Shown in pieces: positions 1 to 7,925 of a stretch of DNA of 29,000 nucleotides; the first letter of the stretch is position 1; each line of letters starts with the position of its first letter. The notes beneath the pieces were generated by a model. It saw nothing but the letters and a program-made list of their open reading frames with translations, did no database searches and was not told the DNA's origin. The stretch is taken from the NCBI GenBank assembly GCA_049687495.1, contig JBAVJB010000052.1, positions 1 to 29,000 of the forward strand. The letters run 5' to 3'. The stretch is from Salinimicrobium sp049687495 (GTDB lineage Bacteria; Bacteroidota; Bacteroidia; Flavobacteriales; Flavobacteriaceae). The position numbers were made by a program, and so were the translations under genes.

Positions 1-176
1 CAAAAATGACATTTTCGAGAGGTATTGGGCTAAAGCCCTTTTAAAAGAGAATATTTCTAAACCTCCGGATAAATCCGGAGGCAATTCAAGGGACTCCAGA
101 AATGACATTTTTGAGGGGTTTGGAGCCGAATCCCTAGAAATATTTTGAACCTCCGGATAAATCCGGGGGCTATTCA
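1..176. repeat. Two copies of a composite palindromic repeat (modules A-B-C)
   Basis: This stretch has no gene. Module A (AAAAATGACATTTT) lies at 2-15, module B (GGGCTAAAGCCC) at 27-38 and module C (CCTCCGGATAAATCCGGAGG) at 62-81. A second A lies at about 98-114, a decayed B at about 119-133, and a second C at 150-169 with one arm changed to GGGGG. The A-to-B step of 25 bases and B-to-C step of 35 match the copies at 11381-11459. The C palindrome just beyond the stop codon of the minus-strand gene at 177 could help end its transcript, although no strong T-run follows it. Confidence 0.85.
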
Positions 177-1349
177 CTACTCTCTTCTATACTTCTTAGT
201 CTCTTCGAAAACGTGTTCCAGGATTGCCTTGTCTACTTCAGAAAATTCAATAGCTCGCCTTTCCATAACCTTTTCGGCCACCTCAAAGGCTTTGCTGGTA
301 AGGTAAGTCGTGGTACCACCGCTTCCGCCCCAGCTAAAGCTTGGAATGAAATTCCGCGGAAAACCTGCTCCAAAGATATTGGCGCTCACACCAACCACGG
401 TCCCGGTGTTGAACATGGTATTAATTCCGCATTTGCTGTGGTCTCCCATCATCAAGCCGCAAAACTGGAGTCCTGTATGGGCAAACCTTCCGGAGGCATA
501 ATCCCAAAGCCGAACTTCGGCGTAATTGTTCTTAAGGTTTGAGTTATTCGTATCGGCACCCAGGTTGCACCATTCTCCTAACACAGAATTCCCCAGAAAG
601 CCGTCGTGGCCTTTGTTAGAGTATCCAAAGATGACAGAATTATTGACCTCTCCCCCCACCTTGGAATGCGGTCCTACGGTGGTGGGCCCGTAAATTTTCG
701 TACCCAGCTTCAGCGTAGCGTGATCACATAGAGCCAGAGGCCCGCGCACGATTGAACCTTCCATGATCTCGGCATCGGCACCAATATAGATAGGCCCTTC
801 CGAAGCATTTAAAATTGCACATTCCACTTTTGCTCCCTCCTCTAAAAAGACATTTTCGGGGGCGATTACCTGGTTGGTCTTGGGGAGCGGCTGACTTTTC
901 CTGCCTTCGGTAAGCAGCTCAAAATCGGCTGCAATCGCTTGGCCGTTAAGTTTAAAAATGTCCCAGGTGTGTTCAATACGAAAAGCTTTTCCTTCCAGCT
1001 CGATACTTGTGCACTTGTCGAACTCCACATCCTCCTCTTCATGGGCAAAGAAGGCCACCACATCTTCATCATAAAAAATGGCTTCTTTGGGCCGCAGGTT
1101 TTTGATCTGCTCAACAAGCTCGGCAGTTGGCAGAAAGGAAGCATTGATCATGACATTCTCGTCCATCTCGACCATGGGCCATTTTTCAGACAGGTATTCT
1201 TCGGTGATGGTTGAAGTGGTGGTATTGAGATATTTCTCCCATTTTTCGCGAATGCTAAGAATTCCTATGCGCATATCGGCCACAGGCCTGGTAAATGTGA
1301 ATGGCAGGAATTGATCGCGGGCAGGGCCGTCAAAAAGGATATAGTTCAT
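177..1349 (-). CDS. GlmU-like sugar nucleotidyltransferase / acyltransferase (alternate Bacteroidota form)
   Basis: A 390-residue cytoplasmic protein. Residues from about 165 to 340 form a left-handed beta-helix of hexapeptide type (runs such as IYIGADAEIMEGSIVRGP and VGPHSKVGGEV), the fold of sugar-phosphate acyltransferases. The N-terminal part opens with NYILFDGPARDQFLPFTFTR and lacks the usual GxGxRM nucleotide-binding signature. This matches the alternate bacterial GlmU family known from Bacteroidota, assigned to UDP-N-acetylglucosamine synthesis; that function is inferred from the family. The ATG at 1349 is followed immediately by the conserved opening, and a -7-like box lies 20 bases upstream. 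The rpmE2 terminator lies between this gene and its upstream neighbour, so it is probably transcribed alone. Whether both GlmU reactions are catalysed cannot be read from the sequence. Confidence 0.85.
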   Translation of the reverse strand: MNYILFDGPARDQFLPFTFTRPVADMRIGILSIREKWEKYLNTTTSTITEEYLSEKWPMVEMDENVMINASFLPTAELVEQIKNLRPKEAIFYDEDVVAFFAHEEEDVEFDKCTSIELEGKAFRIEHTWDIFKLNGQAIAADFELLTEGRKSQPLPKTNQVIAPENVFLEEGAKVECAILNASEGPIYIGADAEIMEGSIVRGPLALCDHATLKLGTKIYGPTTVGPHSKVGGEVNNSVIFGYSNKGHDGFLGNSVLGEWCNLGADTNNSNLKNNYAEVRLWDYASGRFAHTGLQFCGLMMGDHSKCGINTMFNTGTVVGVSANIFGAGFPRNFIPSFSWGGSGGTTTYLTSKAFEVAEKVMERRAIEFSEVDKAILEHVFEETKKYRRE

Positions 1350-1368
1350 GCTTGGAAAATTTTGAAGG

Positions 1369-1376
1369 TAAAGATA
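1369..1376 (-). promoter_or_regulatory. Probable -7 element for the GlmU-like gene
   Basis: On the minus strand this reads TATCTTTA, seven of eight matches to the Bacteroidota -7 box TAnnTTTG, 19 bases before the ATG at 1349. No convincing -33 TTTG is visible. Confidence 0.4.
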
Positions 1377-1425
1377 GGGCTTAATCGGCAGCTTAAAAAA
1401 GCTGGATTTTCAGAAAAAATGAAAC

Positions 1426-1453
1426 AAAAAAAGCCTCCTTAAAGGGAGGCTTT
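1426..1453 (-). terminator. Intrinsic terminator of rpmE2
   Basis: Read on the minus strand, a GCCTCC/GGAGGC stem (1450-1445 with 1438-1433) with a six-base loop is followed by seven T residues. It lies 20 bases beyond the rpmE2 stop codon and separates that gene from the GlmU-like gene. Confidence 0.8.
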
Positions 1454-1474
1454 GGAATATTATTGCAAACGAAA

Positions 1475-1726
1475 TTACTTTTTGTACTTCGCGTATTTGT
1501 TCTTGAACTTGTCGATACGACCGGCAGTATCCAAAAGTTTGGCTTTCCCGGTGTAGAACGGGTGAGAAGTTCTGGAGATCTCCAACTTCACCAAAGGATA
1601 TTGCTCACCATCAACCTCAATAGTTTCTTTTGTTTTCGCGGTAGACTTAGTTAAAAAAACCTCGTCATTTGACATGTCTTTAAAAGCTACCAGTCTATAA
1701 TTTTCCGGATGGATTCCCTGCTTCAT
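1475..1726 (-). CDS. rpmE2: 50S ribosomal protein L31, type B
   Basis: An 83-residue ribosomal protein of the large subunit. It begins MKQGIHPENYR and contains the L31 signature region SRTSHPFYTGK. There is no cysteine anywhere, so it is the zinc-free C-minus form (type B), which often takes over when zinc is scarce but is the ordinary form in many Bacteroidota. The reading frame stays open upstream for 17 more codons. The ATG at 1726 is chosen because family members start with MK(K/Q)GIHP, and because the promoter at 1765-1791 leaves a short leader that covers the upstream ATG. A strong terminator follows. It is divergent from the DUF4199 gene. Confidence 0.95.
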   Translation of the reverse strand: MKQGIHPENYRLVAFKDMSNDEVFLTKSTAKTKETIEVDGEQYPLVKLEISRTSHPFYTGKAKLLDTAGRIDKFKNKYAKYKK

Positions 1727-1764
1727 CTCTTTATTCTTTAAAATCTTGTAATTTTTTCGAGGTG

Positions 1765-1791
1765 CAAATTTAACCAATTTTTGTAATTCAA
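1765..1791 (-). promoter_or_regulatory. Promoter of rpmE2
   Basis: On the minus strand, TTG (1791-1789), 16 bases, then TAAATTTG (1772-1765), a perfect match to the Bacteroidota -7 box TAnnTTTG. The predicted start of transcription lies about 30 bases ahead of the ATG at 1726. Confidence 0.65.
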
Positions 1792-1832
1792 CAACTATTG
1801 AGACATAAATTTACATGAAAAATAACTTTTCC

Positions 1833-1860
1833 TTTAACATGTAACGTTTTGTTATATTTG
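1833..1860 (+). promoter_or_regulatory. Promoter of the DUF4199-glycosyltransferase operon
   Basis: TATATTTG at 1853-1860 matches the -7 consensus TAnnTTTG in full. A T-rich -33 region lies about 17 to 22 bases upstream. The start codon follows 35 bases downstream. Confidence 0.65.
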
Positions 1861-1895
1861 TTTACCAATATCACATAACCAATCAACAAAATAAC

Positions 1896-2429
1896 ATGGA
1901 AACTGAAAACATTGCATCTCCCGGTAAAGTAGGCCTTAACTACGGTGTCTACATAGGAATTATTCTCGTTCTACTCCAGGTGGTCATGTACGCCACAGGT
2001 ATGGCCCTGGAAGGAATTCAATGGCCAATGTACGTCTATTACATCATCTTTGCCATCATGATCTTTATGGCTGTGAGAGCTTTTAAAACTGCTAACGGCG
2101 GATTTTTAACCATTTCTGAAGCACTGAAAACAGGAGTTTCTGCAGCCGCAATAAGCGGGCTAATCTTCCTGGTGTACAACATCCTGCTTTTCTACGTGAT
2201 CGAACCCGGCTACGGCGAAATGATCCTTGATGTCTCACGCGATAAAATGCTTGAAAACGGAAATATGACTGAGGACCAGCTAGAAATGGGACTAAAATTC
2301 ACCAGATACATGATCAATCCTTTCGTGGGTGGTGCTTTTTGGATAGCTTTGAGCGCGTTTTTCGGCTTGATCTATTCTTTGATCGCAGGTGCGATCTGGA
2401 AGCAGAAACGTCCTTACGACGCGGTTTAA
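1896..2429 (+). CDS. DUF4199 domain membrane protein
   Basis: A 177-residue inner-membrane protein of the DUF4199 family, common in Bacteroidota and of unknown function. Four hydrophobic segments are visible at roughly 14-36, 43-62, 82-106 and 146-168. The loop between the third and fourth segments (about 107-145) is charged and carries the DVSRDKMLENGNMTEDQLEM stretch. The glycosyltransferase gene starts only ten bases after its stop, so the two are almost certainly co-transcribed. In related flavobacteria, DUF4199 genes often stand beside a GT2 gene of this type, which suggests a shared role in envelope glycan or lipid-linked sugar handling; that is inference. A perfect -7 box precedes it. 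Confidence 0.88.
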   Translation: METENIASPGKVGLNYGVYIGIILVLLQVVMYATGMALEGIQWPMYVYYIIFAIMIFMAVRAFKTANGGFLTISEALKTGVSAAAISGLIFLVYNILLFYVIEPGYGEMILDVSRDKMLENGNMTEDQLEMGLKFTRYMINPFVGGAFWIALSAFFGLIYSLIAGAIWKQKRPYDAV

Positions 2430-2439
2430 ATCTTTTTGA

Positions 2440-3399
2440 ATGCAATTATCTATCGTCATCCCGCTTCTTAACGAAGAAGAATCATTGAATGAATTATACA
2501 ATTGGATCGCATCTGTCATGCGGTCCAATTCTTTTTCTTATGAAGTGATCTTTATTGATGACGGCAGCACAGACGATTCCTGGAAGATCATTAAAAAGAT
2601 CTCTGCGGAAGATCCTAATGTAAAAGGAATAAAGTTCAACCGAAATTATGGGAAATCACAGGCGCTGCACGTGGGCTTCGAAAAGGCCGAAGGCGACGTG
2701 GTGATCACCATGGATGCCGACCTGCAGGATAATCCTGAAGAAATTCCCGAGCTTTATGACCTTATCGCTAAACAAAATTACGACCTGGTCTCGGGCTGGA
2801 AAAAGAAGCGCTACGACTCGGTTTTGGCCAAGAACTTACCATCTAAGCTGTTCAACGCTGCCGCAAGAAAAACTTCGGGTTTAAAGCTGCACGATTTTAA
2901 CTGCGGGCTCAAAGCCTATCGTAAAGCAGTGGTAAAGAATATAGATGTCTACGGCGAAATGCACCGTTATATACCGGTTCTAGCCAAAAATGCCGGCTAC
3001 TCCCGTATCGACGAAAAAGTAGTGCAGCACCAAAAGCGGAAATACGGCCGCACCAAATTTGGCGCCGAGCGTTTCATCAACGGCTTCCTGGATCTTATCA
3101 CCATCTGGTTTCTATCGAAATTTGGAAAACGCCCCATGCACTTTTTTGGCGCCCTCGGAATTTTGATGTTTTTTGTAGGTTTTCTTTCTGCCGCATGGAT
3201 TGGCGCTTCCAAACTTTACAAACTTTACCACGGCCTGCCCAATATTTTGGTAGCAAATAATCCGTGGTTCTACATTTCCCTTACCACCATGATCATTGGT
3301 ACCCTGCTCTTTCTTGCAGGTTTCCTTGGCGAGCTAATTCTGAGAAGCAGCCGCGAAAAGGAAAGGTACCGCATCAGCGAAACAACAGGAGAGATTTAA
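2440..3399 (+). CDS. Glycosyltransferase family 2, GtrB/dolichyl-phosphate-mannose-synthase-like
   Basis: A 319-residue membrane-anchored glycosyltransferase. The GT-A domain opens with SIVIPLLNEEESL, followed by the nucleotide-binding DDGS at 40-43 and the metal-binding MDADLQD at 91-97. Two C-terminal hydrophobic segments follow at about 235-257 and 275-300. This layout (GT2 domain plus two transmembrane helices) is that of GtrB, ArnC and bacterial DPM1-type enzymes, which move a sugar from a nucleotide to undecaprenyl phosphate on the cytoplasmic face. Sugar and acceptor cannot be read from the sequence. It follows the DUF4199 gene by ten bases. The gap to the next gene holds a new promoter, so the operon probably ends here. 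Confidence 0.9.
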   Translation: MQLSIVIPLLNEEESLNELYNWIASVMRSNSFSYEVIFIDDGSTDDSWKIIKKISAEDPNVKGIKFNRNYGKSQALHVGFEKAEGDVVITMDADLQDNPEEIPELYDLIAKQNYDLVSGWKKKRYDSVLAKNLPSKLFNAAARKTSGLKLHDFNCGLKAYRKAVVKNIDVYGEMHRYIPVLAKNAGYSRIDEKVVQHQKRKYGRTKFGAERFINGFLDLITIWFLSKFGKRPMHFFGALGILMFFVGFLSAAWIGASKLYKLYHGLPNILVANNPWFYISLTTMIIGTLLFLAGFLGELILRSSREKERYRISETTGEI

Positions 3400-3421
3400 T
3401 TCCCTTTCCCACATAAATCCT

Positions 3422-3429
3422 TATTTTTG
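3422..3429 (+). promoter_or_regulatory. -7 element of the phosphohexomutase promoter
   Basis: TATTTTTG matches TAnnTTTG in full and lies 25 bases before the ATG at 3455, in the 55-base gap after the glycosyltransferase. Confidence 0.55.
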
Positions 3430-3454
3430 TTGCTGAAATAAATTAGACAGCATC

Positions 3455-5185
3455 ATGAGTTACTACGATATTAAAGCGAAAGCCGAGTCATGGCTTTCTC
3501 CCGCATTTGACGAAAAGACACAACAGGAAGTAAAAGAAATGCTTCAAAAAGATTCCGATGAGCTTAAGGAAAGTTTCTATAAGGATCTTGAATTCGGGAC
3601 CGGCGGGATGCGTGGTATCATGGGCGTAGGCTCTAACAGGATCAATAAATACACCCTTGGAAAAAACACCCAGGGTCTTTCAGATTATCTTAAAAAGCAG
3701 TTTCCCGAAGAGGAACTAAAAGTTGTGATCGCATATGATTGCCGTAACAACAGTAAGGAACTTGCGAGAGTGGTGGCCAATGTATTTTCAGCAAATGGAA
3801 TTCAGGTGTACCTCTTTTCTGAATTGAGACCTACACCGGAACTTTCTTTTTCGGTTAAACACCTGGATTGCCACTGCGGAATCGTACTTACTGCAAGCCA
3901 CAATCCTCCGGAATATAACGGCTACAAAGTTTACTGGCAGGATGGCGGGCAGCTGGTGCCGCCACAGGATGCAGAGATCGTGGAGGAGATCAACGGCATT
4001 AAGTGGGACAAGATCAAGTTTGATGCAAACGAAGATTTGATCACGCTTATAGATAAAGACGTAGATGAGGCTTTTGCTAATGCTTCGGTTAAAAACGGAA
4101 GTTTTGAAACTTCCGCAGCAGCAAAAAAAGATCTAAAGATCGTCTTCACTTCACTGCACGGTACTTCAATTACCATGGTACCTCGCGTTTTGGAACAGGC
4201 CGGCTATACAAACCTTCACATCGTAGAGGAGCAAAGAGAGCCTAACGGAAATTTCCCAACGGTAAAATCTCCTAACCCCGAAGAACCTGCAGCGCTTAAA
4301 ATGGCCCTTGAAAAAGCCGAAAAAGAAAATGCAGATATCGTCATTGGAACAGACCCCGATTGTGACCGTCTTGGAGTGGCTGTAAGAAATATGGAGGGAA
4401 AAATGACACTTTTGAATGGTAACCAGACCATGCTTATTATGACCTGGTTCCTGCTTGAGCAGTGGAAAAAAGAAGGAAGAATCCAGGGCCGGGAATTTGT
4501 TGGCTCCACTATTGTTTCTACTCCAATGCTGCGCATTCTTGTTGAAGATTACGGTGTGGAATACAAAGAAGGCCTTACCGGCTTTAAATGGATCGCCAAA
4601 ATGATCAAGGACAATCCTGGGCTTGATTTTGTTGGTGGTGGTGAAGAAAGCTTCGGCTTTATGGTGGGTGATTTTGTGCGTGACAAAGATGCCGTGACCT
4701 CTACCCTACTCGCCTGTGAGATCGCTGCCCAGATGAAAGCAAACGGCATTTCTTTCTATGAAAAAATGTTGGAGTTGTACACCAAATACGGTTTCTACAA
4801 AGAAGCTTTGATCTCACTTGTCAAAAAAGGAATTGATGGGGCAGAGCAGATCAAGAACATGATGATAAGCCTGCGAGACAATCCGCTTACCGATATCGCC
4901 GGGGAAAAAGTGGTTTTGGTAGAAGATTACCAAAGCTCAAAAGCCTTCCACTACGGCCTTACCGATACTGAAGTAAAAGAGCTTAGCGTTCCAAAATCGA
5001 ACGTGTTGATCTATTATACCGAAAACGGCACCAAGGTAGCCGCCAGACCTAGCGGAACCGAGCCAAAGATCAAGTTCTACATCAGCGTGAATGCCTCTCT
5101 TGATGCGGTAGAAAATTTCAAAGAAGTAGAACAGCAGTTGGACGAGAAGATCGACGGCATCAAATCTGATTTAAAACTGGCTTAG
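3455..5185 (+). CDS. Phospho-sugar mutase (phosphoglucomutase/phosphomannomutase)
   Basis: A 576-residue alpha-D-phosphohexomutase, the usual length for the long Bacteroidota/PgcA-like type. The catalytic phosphoserine is Ser148 in TASHNPPEYNGYK. The metal loop DPDCDR is near residue 300, the sugar-binding loop GGGEESFGF near 393-401, and the phosphate-binding loop RPSGTEPK near 530-537. All four active-site loops are intact. It interconverts hexose 1- and 6-phosphates, supplying glucose-1-phosphate or mannose-1-phosphate for nucleotide sugars. The preference between glucose and mannose cannot be decided here. The ABC exporter gene follows after ten bases, suggesting a shared transcript. Bases 4396-4412 inside the gene resemble the A palindrome seen elsewhere in the window, with one arm imperfect. 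Confidence 0.93.
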   Translation: MSYYDIKAKAESWLSPAFDEKTQQEVKEMLQKDSDELKESFYKDLEFGTGGMRGIMGVGSNRINKYTLGKNTQGLSDYLKKQFPEEELKVVIAYDCRNNSKELARVVANVFSANGIQVYLFSELRPTPELSFSVKHLDCHCGIVLTASHNPPEYNGYKVYWQDGGQLVPPQDAEIVEEINGIKWDKIKFDANEDLITLIDKDVDEAFANASVKNGSFETSAAAKKDLKIVFTSLHGTSITMVPRVLEQAGYTNLHIVEEQREPNGNFPTVKSPNPEEPAALKMALEKAEKENADIVIGTDPDCDRLGVAVRNMEGKMTLLNGNQTMLIMTWFLLEQWKKEGRIQGREFVGSTIVSTPMLRILVEDYGVEYKEGLTGFKWIAKMIKDNPGLDFVGGGEESFGFMVGDFVRDKDAVTSTLLACEIAAQMKANGISFYEKMLELYTKYGFYKEALISLVKKGIDGAEQIKNMMISLRDNPLTDIAGEKVVLVEDYQSSKAFHYGLTDTEVKELSVPKSNVLIYYTENGTKVAARPSGTEPKIKFYISVNASLDAVENFKEVEQQLDEKIDGIKSDLKLA

Positions 5186-5195
5186 GCCGCCCTGG

Positions 5196-7019
5196 ATGAA
5201 TTATTTCAAAAAGATCTTAAGCTTCGCCCGGCCTTACAAGAGGTTCGCCGTACTCAATATCATATTTAACATCCTGTATGCACTCTTCAGCACGCTGTCG
5301 TTCCTGGCATTGATCCCGGTGATCAATGTGCTGTTCGACAAGAGCAAAAGGGTGGCAGAAGTTCCGGAATGGACAGGCTGGAGTCATGTAAAAGATTACG
5401 TGATCGGGAGCTTCAATTACGAGGTCACGCAACGGGTGAACGAGGATGAGATCTCTGCCCTCGTCTTCATCTGCGGAATTGTCATCCTGTTATTCTTCCT
5501 AAAAAACCTTTTTGGATACCTGGCTGCCTTCTTTATTACCTTTCTTCGGAATGGTGTTTTACGGGATGTGCGAAATGCCATTTATGACAAGATCGTGGAG
5601 CTCCCGGTTTCCTATTTTTCTGAAAAAAGAAAAGGAGATACAATTTCCCGTATTACGGCCGATGTGAACGAGGTGCAAACATCTTTCCTGTCGATCCTGG
5701 AGATGGTGGTTCGTGAGCCGCTTACAATTATTTTCACCATCATCGCCATGCTGGTAATAAGTGCAAAACTCACCCTGTTTGTTTTTGTTTTTCTTCCTGT
5801 TTCGGGTTTTATTATTTCGGCTATAGGTAAAAAGCTAAAAAAGAAATCAGACGAAGCACAGAGGGAAAATGGACACTTTCTTTCTTTAGTTGAAGAAACC
5901 CTCTCCAGTCTTAAGATCATCAAAGGATTTACTGCAGAAGAAAAATTTAAAGGAAGATTTCATGAGTCAACAGGTCGATTAAAAAACATTCTTGACAATT
6001 TGCTCAACAGGCAGAACCTCGCTTCTCCTACCAGTGAATTCCTGGGAATTTTCGTTATTGTTATTATTTTGTGGTTTGGGGGAAATATGGTCTTGGTTGA
6101 CGAAACCCTTGCTCCGGCGATTTTTATTGGTTTTCTCACCCTGGCATATAATATACTTACTCCCGCAAAACAGATTAGTAAAGCCTCCTACAGCGTCAAA
6201 AAAGGTAATGCCGCAGCCGAACGTATCTTTGAGATTTTAGAAACTCCTTCCAACATTACCGATGCGCCCGATGCCATAGAGAAAAAAGATTTTGAAGAAG
6301 AGGTGAGCATCGAGAACATCTATTTTAGGTATGAAGAAGAGAACGTGCTGCACGACTTTAGCCTCACCGTTCCTAAAGGTTCTACCGTAGCTTTAGTAGG
6401 ACAGTCGGGAAGCGGGAAATCTACCATTGCCAATCTTGTGACCAGGTTCTACGATGTCAATGAAGGAGGGATCAAGATCGATGGTACAGACATCAGGAAG
6501 ATCAGCAAAAAATCTTTGCGAAGCCTCATGGGTCTTGTCACCCAGGATTCAATTTTGTTCAACGACAGCATCAGGAACAATGTGGCTTTAGGAAAAGAGA
6601 ACGCTACAGATGAGGAGATCATCGATGCGCTGAAGATTGCCAACGCCTGGGAATTTGTCAAGGAATTACCAAAAGGACTGGATACAAATATTGGCGACAG
6701 CGGGAACAAACTGAGCGGCGGACAAAAACAGAGGCTTTCTATCGCCCGTGCCGTGTTAAAGAACCCACCTATCATGATCCTTGATGAAGCTACATCAGCC
6801 CTCGATACCGAAAGCGAAAGGCTGGTACAAAAGGCTTTGGAGAACATGATGAAGAACAGGACTTCAATTGTGATCGCCCACAGGTTATCTACTATTCAAA
6901 ATGCAGATAAAATCGTGGTGATGCAAAAAGGTAAGATCGTTGAACAGGGCAGGCACGAGGAATTGCTCTCCCAAAGATCAACCTATCAAAAACTCGTTGA
7001 AATGCAGTCCTTCGACTAA
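5196..7019 (+). CDS. ABC exporter, MsbA-like (fused permease and ATPase)
   Basis: A 607-residue half-transporter. The N-terminal 320 residues hold about six membrane helices (the first from about residue 17) in the type-1 exporter fold. The nucleotide-binding domain follows, with Walker A GQSGSGKST near 402, signature LSGGQKQR near 507, Walker B IMILDEATSALD near 525 and the switch histidine in IAHRLST near 562. The enzyme should work as a homodimer in the inner membrane. By family it may flip lipids, lipid A or a glycolipid, or export a drug; nothing here fixes the substrate. It lies ten bases after the mutase. A strong hairpin at 7070-7098 probably ends the transcript. Confidence 0.92.
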   Translation: MNYFKKILSFARPYKRFAVLNIIFNILYALFSTLSFLALIPVINVLFDKSKRVAEVPEWTGWSHVKDYVIGSFNYEVTQRVNEDEISALVFICGIVILLFFLKNLFGYLAAFFITFLRNGVLRDVRNAIYDKIVELPVSYFSEKRKGDTISRITADVNEVQTSFLSILEMVVREPLTIIFTIIAMLVISAKLTLFVFVFLPVSGFIISAIGKKLKKKSDEAQRENGHFLSLVEETLSSLKIIKGFTAEEKFKGRFHESTGRLKNILDNLLNRQNLASPTSEFLGIFVIVIILWFGGNMVLVDETLAPAIFIGFLTLAYNILTPAKQISKASYSVKKGNAAAERIFEILETPSNITDAPDAIEKKDFEEEVSIENIYFRYEEENVLHDFSLTVPKGSTVALVGQSGSGKSTIANLVTRFYDVNEGGIKIDGTDIRKISKKSLRSLMGLVTQDSILFNDSIRNNVALGKENATDEEIIDALKIANAWEFVKELPKGLDTNIGDSGNKLSGGQKQRLSIARAVLKNPPIMILDEATSALDTESERLVQKALENMMKNRTSIVIAHRLSTIQNADKIVVMQKGKIVEQGRHEELLSQRSTYQKLVEMQSFD

Positions 7020-7069
7020 AGGACTATTAAAGAAATACAAAAAGACTTTCCGAAACTTGTATAAAAGAA

Positions 7070-7098
7070 AAAATGGATGAAGTAGGTTCATCCATTTT
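7070..7098 (+). terminator. Hairpin ending the mutase-exporter transcript
   Basis: A perfect 12-base stem (AAAATGGATGAA at 7070-7081 with its complement at 7087-7098) and a five-base loop, followed by a T-rich but not pure T run. It lies 50 bases after the exporter stop codon. Confidence 0.6.
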
Positions 7099-7216
7099 CA
7101 TTTCAATCTTACCCCCATTCTTGGGGCTAACGGAGATAAGATCTCCTCTTGTTGGAGCAAAAAAGATAACTTTTTCACAATGTGAAGATACTACAAAAAA
7201 CAGCATGAACAAATTT

Positions 7217-7259
7217 TTTGTGTATTTTATCTAAAATTTGTGTATTTCATCGATGAAAT
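7217..7259 (+). promoter_or_regulatory. Direct repeat and palindrome upstream of the ECF sigma operon
   Basis: The 313-base gap from 7020 to 7332 holds no convincing gene. After the terminator it contains a direct repeat, TTTGTGTATTTYATC, at 7217-7231 and 7237-7251. The starts are 20 bases apart, about two helical turns, as expected for a dimeric regulator. The second copy runs into a perfect 16-base palindrome, ATTTCATCGATGAAAT, at 7244-7259. The whole block sits roughly 50 to 90 bases before the likely -7 box of the sigma gene. It could be an operator; the regulator is unknown. Confidence 0.4.
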
Positions 7260-7286
7260 TAGATAAATCCTGCTTTCCCGAAGCTA

Positions 7287-7315
7287 TTTCAAAACCTGAA
7301 AATCCCTTATCTTTA
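7287..7315 (+). promoter_or_regulatory. Probable promoter of the ECF sigma operon
   Basis: TTTC at 7287-7290, 17 bases, then TATCTTTA at 7308-7315 (seven of eight to TAnnTTTG), 17 bases before the ATG at 7333. Confidence 0.45.
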
Positions 7316-7332
7316 TCGGCCTGAAAAAAATC

Positions 7333-7893
7333 ATGAGCAGCCAGGACTTGAAAACTTCCGAAGAAAAACTTGTAGCCAGACTACAGGAGGCTTCCTCCCG
7401 CGAAGAAGCCTTCAGGGAATTGCTGCAGCAGTACCAGGAACGGCTCTACTGGCAGATAAGAAACATAGTGAAGAACCATGAAGATGCAGATGATGTACTG
7501 CAGAACACCTTTATCAAGATCTTCAGGAATATTGAAAAGTTCAAAGGCGAAAGTCAGCTGTTTTCCTGGATGTACAGGATCGCGACCAATGAGGCTATTT
7601 CTTTCCTGAACAACCGCGCCAAAAAACAAAGCATTACTTCAGAAGAACTTCAGCAACAAATACTCGAAAATCTTGAAAATGACGTATATTTTGAGGGAGA
7701 TGAAATTCAGCTGAAATTGCAAAAAGCCATTGCCACTCTGCCTCAAAAGCAGCAGCAGGTGTTCAACATGAAGTATTTTCAGGAACTCAAATACAAGGAG
7801 ATCTCAGAGATTCTTGAGACCTCGGTAGGTGCCTTGAAAGCTTCCTATCACCACGCGACAAAAAAAATAGAAGAATTTTTAAAGCAGGTTTAA
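7333..7893 (+). CDS. ECF-type RNA polymerase sigma factor
   Basis: A 186-residue sigma-70 family protein with only regions 2 and 4, the ECF layout. Region 2 spans about 25-98 and includes NHEDADDVLQNTFIKIFRN (core binding) and FSWMYRIATNEAISFLNNR (-10 binding). Region 4 spans about 130-183 with the helix-turn-helix LKYKEISEILETSVGALKAS. It should direct RNA polymerase to a small envelope-related regulon; the target promoters are not known. Two genes follow in tight order: a single-pass membrane protein 32 bases downstream and a Spy-like periplasmic protein. This is the typical setting of a sigma factor held by a membrane anti-sigma partner. Confidence 0.93.
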   Translation: MSSQDLKTSEEKLVARLQEASSREEAFRELLQQYQERLYWQIRNIVKNHEDADDVLQNTFIKIFRNIEKFKGESQLFSWMYRIATNEAISFLNNRAKKQSITSEELQQQILENLENDVYFEGDEIQLKLQKAIATLPQKQQQVFNMKYFQELKYKEISEILETSVGALKASYHHATKKIEEFLKQV

Positions 7894-7925
7894 ACCTTAA
7901 CTGGAAATTTCAGTCAAATAAGTAA

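Noticed and set aside
7132..7157. Competing short hairpins (GGAGAT/ATCTCC and CTCC/GGAG) resembling a riboswitch
   Set aside because: The stems are only four to six bases long, they lie upstream of the predicted transcription start of the sigma operon, and no known aptamer is recognisable.
7073..7234. Small plus-strand open frame of 53 codons, and an overlapping minus-strand frame at 7027-7212
   Set aside because: The plus frame starts inside the exporter's terminator hairpin. Both strands are open by chance in the same stretch, neither product resembles a known protein, and the regulatory block covers the end.
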